In this document: positions 58,501 to 64,000 of the stretch, piece by piece
Position numbering within the stretch: the stretch's first letter is position 1
Layout: each line of letters begins with the position of its first letter
From: Trichaptum fuscoviolaceum
Lineage: Eukaryota > Basidiomycota > Agaricomycetes > Hymenochaetales > Trichaptaceae
Length of the DNA stretch: 64,000 bases
Direction: 5' to 3'
NCBI GenBank assembly: GCA_910574455.1
Contig: CAJSYZ010000003.1
Coordinates: forward strand, 1,922,001-1,986,000
Position numbers and translations under genes: made by a program
Notes under the pieces: model-generated
The model's database searches: none
What the model saw: only the letters and a program-made list of their open reading frames with translations
Told to the model about the DNA's origin: nothing

Positions 58501-59208
58501 GATAGAAGATCTTGTCTCTTTCACAATTGAATCGAAATCAACCGATCGTCGTGACCGAGAAGGGGACGGATTAACTGCAGCATTTTCAGAGCTCGGCTCG
58601 GAGTCAGACCTATCGAATAGTTGCCTAACAGAAGCAACTGATGGCGACTGAAGAGATTTCGAAACAGGAAGGTGTATGCGTTGGGTCGGGTTTGAGAAAG
58701 ACGACGCGGAGGCGAACGAAAATGAGTCGGGCGAAGTGACGCTTATTCCAGTATTGTTTGGAGATAGAGGTGAGGCGACAATAGGAGCAGGCATCGTGTG
58801 TCGTTTCGTCAATGACGGCGCTGTGCTGTCCGCTTTCCCAAGCGAGGGCGCATATCCTGAGTACGATGAACGGGATGGTAAGGTCGCATTATCCTGGCTG
58901 GCAGGCGACGACGGCGCTGTAGACTGTGTCTCGTCAGTACTGAAGCTGCTCCTGGATGGACTCGACTGATTGTTCGTTGACGTTTCTGCCCTTGCCCTTT
59001 CCTCCCACTTGCCCCTGACCGACTCGATGCTGTTCCCAACGCGGTGTGACGGTGTCCATCTTCGACCAGAGCCCGGCGTCGCTGGGGCTGGTACTCCGCC
59101 CTTCGAAAGGAGAGAGTTTGAGCGCGACAAAGACGAAGTACGCTCAAGAATCCTTGTCTGGTATGCGAAAGGTTCGCCCGACCTAGATGAGGAAGATGAT
59201 GGGTCCAT
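52523..59208 (-). CDS. IQG1: IQGAP-family cytokinesis scaffold (Iqg1/Rng2 type)
   Basis: Scaffold of the contractile ring that links actin, calmodulin, myosin light chains and small GTPases. The chosen start at 59208 (MDPSSSSSRSGEPFA) opens a Ser/Pro-rich region of about 600 residues with many SSPxK steps. The calponin-homology domain follows near 57400-57200 (AYEYLCHVGEAQQWIEGCL, VVLAKLARQFLG). Exon 56518-54620 has twelve IQ-like motifs such as IQAQSRGVLQRRRY and VQAHIRGVLVRRRI, and one more lies just upstream (LQSTLRGFLVRK). The GAP-related domain includes EEYLLLKLFQ, MRTGMRSNKP and YYRFINPAIVYA near 54150. The C-terminal RasGAP_C domain has VKAHAIYFLLELEKQGKV, a coiled coil, and FYDKGILLSIDQYSP, ending at 52523. 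An in-frame ATG at 59418 would add 70 residues. Complete and intact. Confidence 0.95.
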
Positions 59209-59939
59209 CAATGCGTAGGATCCGTTCAGCAGCTCGGCACAAGGATAGTCGAACGACGCGTCTGATGGCAGCCCCTTGCTATCGTCGGGAACGTGCTTGG
59301 CGGTGTGGAGAACGTGTTTGTCGACATCAAGGACGGTGAGGAACGCTCTCAGGTAAACTGCCAGAATAGCAACGCGGCAAATGAAGCACGTGATCGAACC
59401 CCTATTGCACAGCTTCAAGTCAGGCAGGAGCCTGAGCTTGGTAGTAAGCAGGTGACGTCTTCTGGAAACGGTAACTTCGGGCCCGGAACCGGACTCGGCG
59501 GGTAGTATTAGGGCTATCAGCCGGGATCAGCCTGGGCCGCCTGGCCGCCTTTCTTCTTCTTCCTCTTGCTAGCATATTCGTCGGATAGCTACAGCCAGAC
59601 CTTTCTGCACATACTATTGGCGTGAGGCTAATAATCACTGTCTTTAGCTATACTGACATTGAGTTAAAATGCAGGACTTGCACGAGTGCCGCAGTGTTCA
59701 AATTGAAGACAAAAAGCATCATCATGATGTCCAGAGTGAATTACAGGAGCTGTGGGCCAATGGCTTGTTGATATCTACGGGTACGAGACGACAATGCATG
59801 TTCATGGGGAAATGAAGCGAAGATAAAATCCCACGGAGTACTTATGCTCCGGTCTACGATGGTATACGGTGATTGATTTACATTTCAGGAGCAGATGAAG
59901 GTGACGGACAGCTTGAGGAGAAAGTCCGCCGTTTGGATC
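59209..59939. other. Spacer, IQGAP leader and monooxygenase 3' flank
   Basis: No separate gene. The IQGAP frame stays open to 59418 with an ATG there, so part may be coding if the longer start is used. An exact ACGCGT lies at 59256-59261, 48 bp before the chosen ATG. Confidence 0.4.
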
Positions 59940-61757
59940 TTAGACATGTCGGCAGGAACAATCACCGAAAACTTCGCTAGGTTTCCGATATCCGTCTGCA
60001 AGAATACCCTGCGAGACTTGCTCATAGACATTCGCCGCATGCTTCTCTGCGTCGTGGTTCAATAACCACTCTGGAAAAGCCATAGTAACTTTGTCGCCCT
60101 CTTCACGCTCTTCAGGCCTTTTGTGAAAGTCTTTTCGTACCTTCTCCCCCATTATCTGGCACTGCGTTGCGCGCTCATATCTGGACGTCGAAAAGGATAC
60201 ACCTTAGTAGTCTCGATGAGAAGGGACTTTCTGAGGAAGGGCTTACCGTATGTGTTCAAATGTCCTAGTCCCCAATGGGACGTTCTTTTTGCCAGCGAGC
60301 TGTAGTGCGACAGCCAGCGCAACACCGTCTTCGACTCCCTGTGACGCACCCTGGGTACTCGTCCTGACAGAAAACGTCAGACATTAGAAATGAACTCCCA
60401 ATTCTGAAGGTCCACTAGAAACATACGGGGGACAGGTATGCGCAGCATCTCCAATTACAACAATACGCCCCCCTTCACTGACCCAAGTCGGGAGCGGGTC
60501 ACGTCTCACAAGCTTCCAATCAATGCAAGAGCCTGACGGTGTCCTTGCGACAATTGCCTTCGGTCGTGGTTCCCAGTCTTCGATATACTTCAAAACATCC
60601 GAGATCTTCGCTTCATTTGACCAGGATTCGCTAATGTCTTTTTCATCTCTGAAAACATACGTCAGTCATTTTATTGCATAAAAAACGATTATTAGACACA
60701 ATTCACCTGTGGGTCAATAACCAACAGATCTCGTTCCCGCCATGGAAGGACATCGCGAACATATGTAGGTCCTGGCCTACAATCAAGATGAGACAAAACA
60801 CATGGACCTTGCTTCGAGATACTCACCCACCCACCCAGCGAAATACTCCCCGTCATTGCATAGCCAGCTTGTAAGCGGGTCGGTATCGAAACCGTGCTCC
60901 TTGGCGTTGAACCATGTTCTATAAATAGCATATCCCGAGGCTTGTGGCTTGTCCTCGACTCCCTGTGATTCTGGAAGTTAAAACGGGTTCGCAGGTTTTG
61001 TACGAAAGAAAGGGGGGAGGGAGGTATAAGTACGATACGAACAAGCACAATTTCTCGAGCACGGCTTCGCGCGCCATCAGCTCCGACGACAACGTCTGCT
61101 TCTAGTCTCTCTCCATTAACTATCACTCCGGCCCGTCCTGAGCTGGCGCTCTCCCAATAATCTTCGACAATTTGGCTGAATCGCACATCTACGCCAATTT
61201 TCTTCGCATAAGACAACAAGATTTCGTGGATCTCTCCTCGGCGACCGTTGTAGGAATTGTATCCATATAGTTTCTGGGGAAGGGGTTGGGCGTTAATTAA
61301 TACCCCTTCATGGTTGTGCATATGCACAAAGGGATGCTGCGAGCATACAGCCAACAACCTACAAAGTCCGGTGAGTATGACAACCTAGAAAACAAACAAA
61401 ATTATTTACTGGTCACTCAGCCCCCATCTCTCAAATATCCTACCGGTATTGACAGCAAAGGATATAACCTAAAAACAACCGCTATCAATGCAGTTTCTTT
61501 TCGGGGATTTAGTATGCGACACTGACATCACCTGTGGAAGGCATGAATAAGATATGATTGCGAAGATACAATCAAGCACTGAAACATCTGAACTCACCAA
61601 GATTACCTAGAGAAGAACGCTTTTCGAGGACAATGACATTATGGCCCTTTCGTCTACATTCGATCGCGCATGCCAGACCAGCGAACCCACAACCAACGAC
61701 GATGACCTCGATTTCCTGTGACAAAGACGACGGATCAATGAGTGAGACAGAAGGCAT
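59940..61757 (-). CDS. FAD-dependent aromatic monooxygenase, salicylate-hydroxylase-like
   Basis: Group A flavoprotein monooxygenase, using NAD(P)H and O2 to hydroxylate an aromatic or related substrate. The start at 61757 (MPSVSLIDPSSLSQ) leads straight to the Rossmann motif VIVVGCGFAGLACAIECRRK and ends with the acidic VLEK. Further on are RRGEIHEILLSYAKKIGV, the middle DG motif VVVGADGARSRAREIV (61090), WLCNDGEYFAGWVGG-type sequence near 60860, PKAIVARTPSG near 60540, and the second FAD motif GRIVVIGDAAHTCPP (60450), continuing after an intron as GASQGVEDGVALAVALQLAG. The C-terminal exon has FPEWLLNHDAEKHAANVYEQ and stops at 59940. All three cofactor motifs are intact. About nine exons, about 430 residues. 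An upstream in-frame ATG at 61805 is less likely. Substrate unknown. Confidence 0.9.
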
Positions 61758-63578
61758 TGTGAAGATTTCTACAAAGTGTGAAGGTAATATTGCTGTCAGC
61801 CACAATCAAGCGTTTCAAGGATGATTTATGTACCGTCAGGTATTGCAAAGGTGTCCAGGAACAATCCAAACACGCGCAACACAAGCTGCTTGCATCTACA
61901 TTCTCGTATGTATATGCGTATGCCCAAGTCACCTGGATCCTCGGGGCCTAAGCCTCATTGTTGATGCGATACATCGCATCGGCGCCATACACTGCGCAAG
62001 GCAAACGCTTACAAGAACCGACCCAATCGTAGTTTTCCATCTTACCCAGTAGTCGCCATCCGGGACGTCGCGCGAGTCGGGAACACCTTCTCAAAAGAAT
62101 GAGAAGAAAGGGGGGCAAAATCCGGGAGAACATGGCATACGCGCAGATCTATGCGAGGCTGACAGGCGCCCGTATTGACCAGTAGTACACTCAACAGCAC
62201 GATCCCGCTTCTTGACCAACAAAGAACGGGCCAGCTCAACGTGCTGTACGATATATTTCTATCGCAATTCATTAGGCTATCGCGGCACTCTCATGCCGCT
62301 GCGACGCATCGGACGAGACTTGACCGCTGAGCATGTACCATACAAGCTTCGAGCTCGACTTCAATTCTCTCCAGGGTTAGATATACATAGGTTTGATACA
62401 TAAGACTAGTGTAGAAGTGCGGCATGCTTGAGGACATATGATGATCCACCATAGATTAAGTATAGTCCAAATAGTTCCGAAGTGGCAGGCCCCGCACGCT
62501 CGACTGCGTTCGTCGGTGAAACAACCTAATTTGACTACAATTATCTCCACTCTATTTCATCGAGGAGGAATAGATAGGGCATCTAACGTCATTTTTCCTT
62601 GACGCCTGCTGACCCAAAGTACGGCGATGTAATAACGGCGTACGTACCGGAGCACGTTCCATCTTGTGTTGTGCTGCGAGTATGTGCCTGTCTTTTCTAA
62701 TCCGCTTTAAATACGCTAGTCACCAGCTCTAGATCAATCAGATGAGACACCAACATGCTCCACTGGCACAGCGATCATCGCGCGAAAATAGTTGAGCCGG
62801 AATAAAATACTTCGACAGTCTTCTGTCCCTGCACGATGGAAGGGAGAAAAGAGGGCGTACGACAATCGGGCGTGAGCTTGGTCTCCTGGTGAAGGAGAAG
62901 GTGAAAAGGCGCCTGAATCGCATGAACGAGAAGATATATCAACGTACCCCTGAGCATACTCCCGGAGTGACAGTAGCGAGGCAAGATTGCAGAGGAGCAT
63001 CGACGGACATAAAAACTCATCCCCGTTGCGTTTTTGTGTATGGTGCAAGAAATGGGAACAGGAGAGCCTTTCAATTCTATGTTGAGATAGTGAGGTCGGA
63101 ATTGGGTATGATAGGTGCAAGATTACTTGTGACCAAAGTGGATGCTTCACAGTGATTCATTGCATCAGTTTGTGGTTGACCAAACTTTAGCTTGAGATAT
63201 GCGATAAAAGTGGAATAGTGATGAAAGCTTGAGACATTAATAGCCTTCCATTCGAGTCAGGGAAAATGGGGGAATAACTGCGGGGAAATCACGCAAGAAG
63301 CCAGCAGAAGCACCATTCATCACAAAATACACTTTACACTGATGCCAAATAGCGCGAGTCCTATTAGAACTTTGAAGAAAGTTATCAACGGCATCCCGTA
63401 ACGGCGTCAACAGGGCTCACTTAGATGTGAAAATGAAAACAGAATTTCTTAGATACAATTCAGGATATTCGATAGTGAGCATTCTTTCTAACCGTGAATA
63501 TGACCTGCTATATGATAACAAACATCAGCATTGACAGATCGCTATGAATACTAAGCATACCTAGAACTTTATAGCGTT
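61758..63578. other. 1.8 kb spacer, no supported gene
   Basis: Promoter of the monooxygenase at left and 3' flank of the NUDIX gene at right. The longest frame (62734-63150 minus, 138 codons) overlaps several others of similar size and shows no domain. No repeat or RNA gene recognised. Confidence 0.45.
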
Positions 63579-64000
63579 TTAGCTACAACTCCGTTTCCTG
63601 TTCTTGAACCAGTCGGGGTAGGTATTAAACACTAGCCGAATTGCGCTTTTCACAATCTCGCGGTCATTCGCAAAAGTCAACCTCTCAACCGCTTTATCCA
63701 GCTCCTTCTCGTCCTCCACGTTTACGTCCACATCCCATAGCATGGAGTCGAAGTTCTCGCTAAGCATCTGCGTACCGGGCTTCTTCTCCGTATCGTTTGC
63801 CGGGATGAGCGCTATAAACCACCAGATGAACTTGATGTCTCGGTCCGAAACATGTCGAAGCGACACAGTGAACGGTTCAGTGCACCCTTTGACGAACTGA
63901 GGTCTGTCTTTCACGTTCGCACCTGGCTCAGGTGCCCGTGTGTGCATGTCCACGGGTAAAGGCACGCAAGAGTAGCCGGTCTCCTCGTATGTTTCGCGGA
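63579..64000 (-). CDS. NUDIX hydrolase, C-terminal part (5' end outside window)
   Basis: Pyrophosphohydrolase of the NUDIX fold, acting on nucleoside diphosphates linked to another group. The window edge cuts the NUDIX box; the remaining part reads RETYEETGYSCVPLPVDM, which holds the catalytic E-x-x-E-E core needed for metal binding. The rest continues without an intron through FVKGCTEPFTVSLRHVSDRD, IKFIWWFIALIPANDTEK, and FDSMLWDVDVNVEDEKELDK to a basic tail (WFKNRKRSCS) with the stop at 63579. The IKFIWWFIA strand and the AVERLTFANDREIV helix fit the end of the fold. Substrate cannot be told from this half. Confidence 0.85.
   Translation of the reverse strand, partial: RETYEETGYSCVPLPVDMHTRAPEPGANVKDRPQFVKGCTEPFTVSLRHVSDRDIKFIWWFIALIPANDTEKKPGTQMLSENFDSMLWDVDVNVEDEKELDKAVERLTFANDREIVKSAIRLVFNTYPDWFKNRKRSCS

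Noticed and set aside
62734..63150. 138-codon minus-strand frame
   Set aside because: Overlaps two other frames of similar length, no domain, and the region looks like spacer.
1..64000. CRISPR arrays, operons, rRNA genes and autonomous transposons
   Set aside because: The sequence is fungal nuclear DNA; no regular spacer-repeat array, no rRNA-like segment, and no transposase, reverse transcriptase or integrase motif was recognised.

Overview
The window is nuclear DNA of a filamentous basidiomycete, most likely an Agaricomycete. The genes are split by many short (about 50-60 bp) GT..AG introns. The gene set is eukaryotic: uL2, Imp3, IQGAP, an APSES/ankyrin cell-cycle factor, a Pho85-type cyclin, a fused desaturase-cytochrome b5 and an alpha-1,3-glucan synthase remnant. 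The DUF6534 membrane proteins and the TKL-like kinase are typical of mushroom-forming fungi. No species can be named from the sequence. All coordinates span start to stop with introns included; start, stop and several splice sites were read by eye.

Layout. 0-16 kb is accessory: a left-truncated secreted beta-lactamase-like hydrolase (minus), two homologous DUF6534 membrane protein genes (plus) flanking a cytochrome P450 (minus), then about 4 kb with only unrecognised fragments. 16-22 kb holds a lipid pair: a delta-9 acyl-CoA desaturase (minus) and a cyclopropane-fatty-acid synthase (plus), transcribed divergently from one 869 bp spacer. 22-26 kb has no gene I can support.

26-43 kb is core genome. 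It contains an MBP1/Res-type factor, a Pcl-type cyclin and a glutamine-rich LIM-domain-binding (Adn1/PtaB/SEUSS-type) regulator, all on the minus strand, then IMP3 (plus), a WD40 protein (minus) and ribosomal protein uL2 (minus). The cyclin promoter and the MBP1-like leader each contain an exact ACGCGT (MCB) site.

43-50 kb is accessory again: a TKL-like kinase (plus), an alpha-1,3-glucan synthase pseudogene with a large internal deletion (minus), a 21-bp tandem repeat, and an unusual local cluster of the 9-mer CTACTAGTA. 49.6-64 kb holds an allantoate-permease-type MFS transporter (plus), a full IQGAP (minus), a salicylate-hydroxylase-like FAD monooxygenase (minus), and a right-truncated NUDIX hydrolase (minus).

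How genes may work together. The desaturase makes the cis double bond that a cyclopropane synthase methylenates, so the divergent pair reads as a two-step membrane-lipid module. The MBP1-like factor and the cyclin are plausible partners in G1/S control. I found no strong evidence for a wholly undescribed system. The most unusual items are the desaturase/CFA pair, the duplicated DUF6534 genes around a P450, the glucan-synthase relic and its surrounding repeats.
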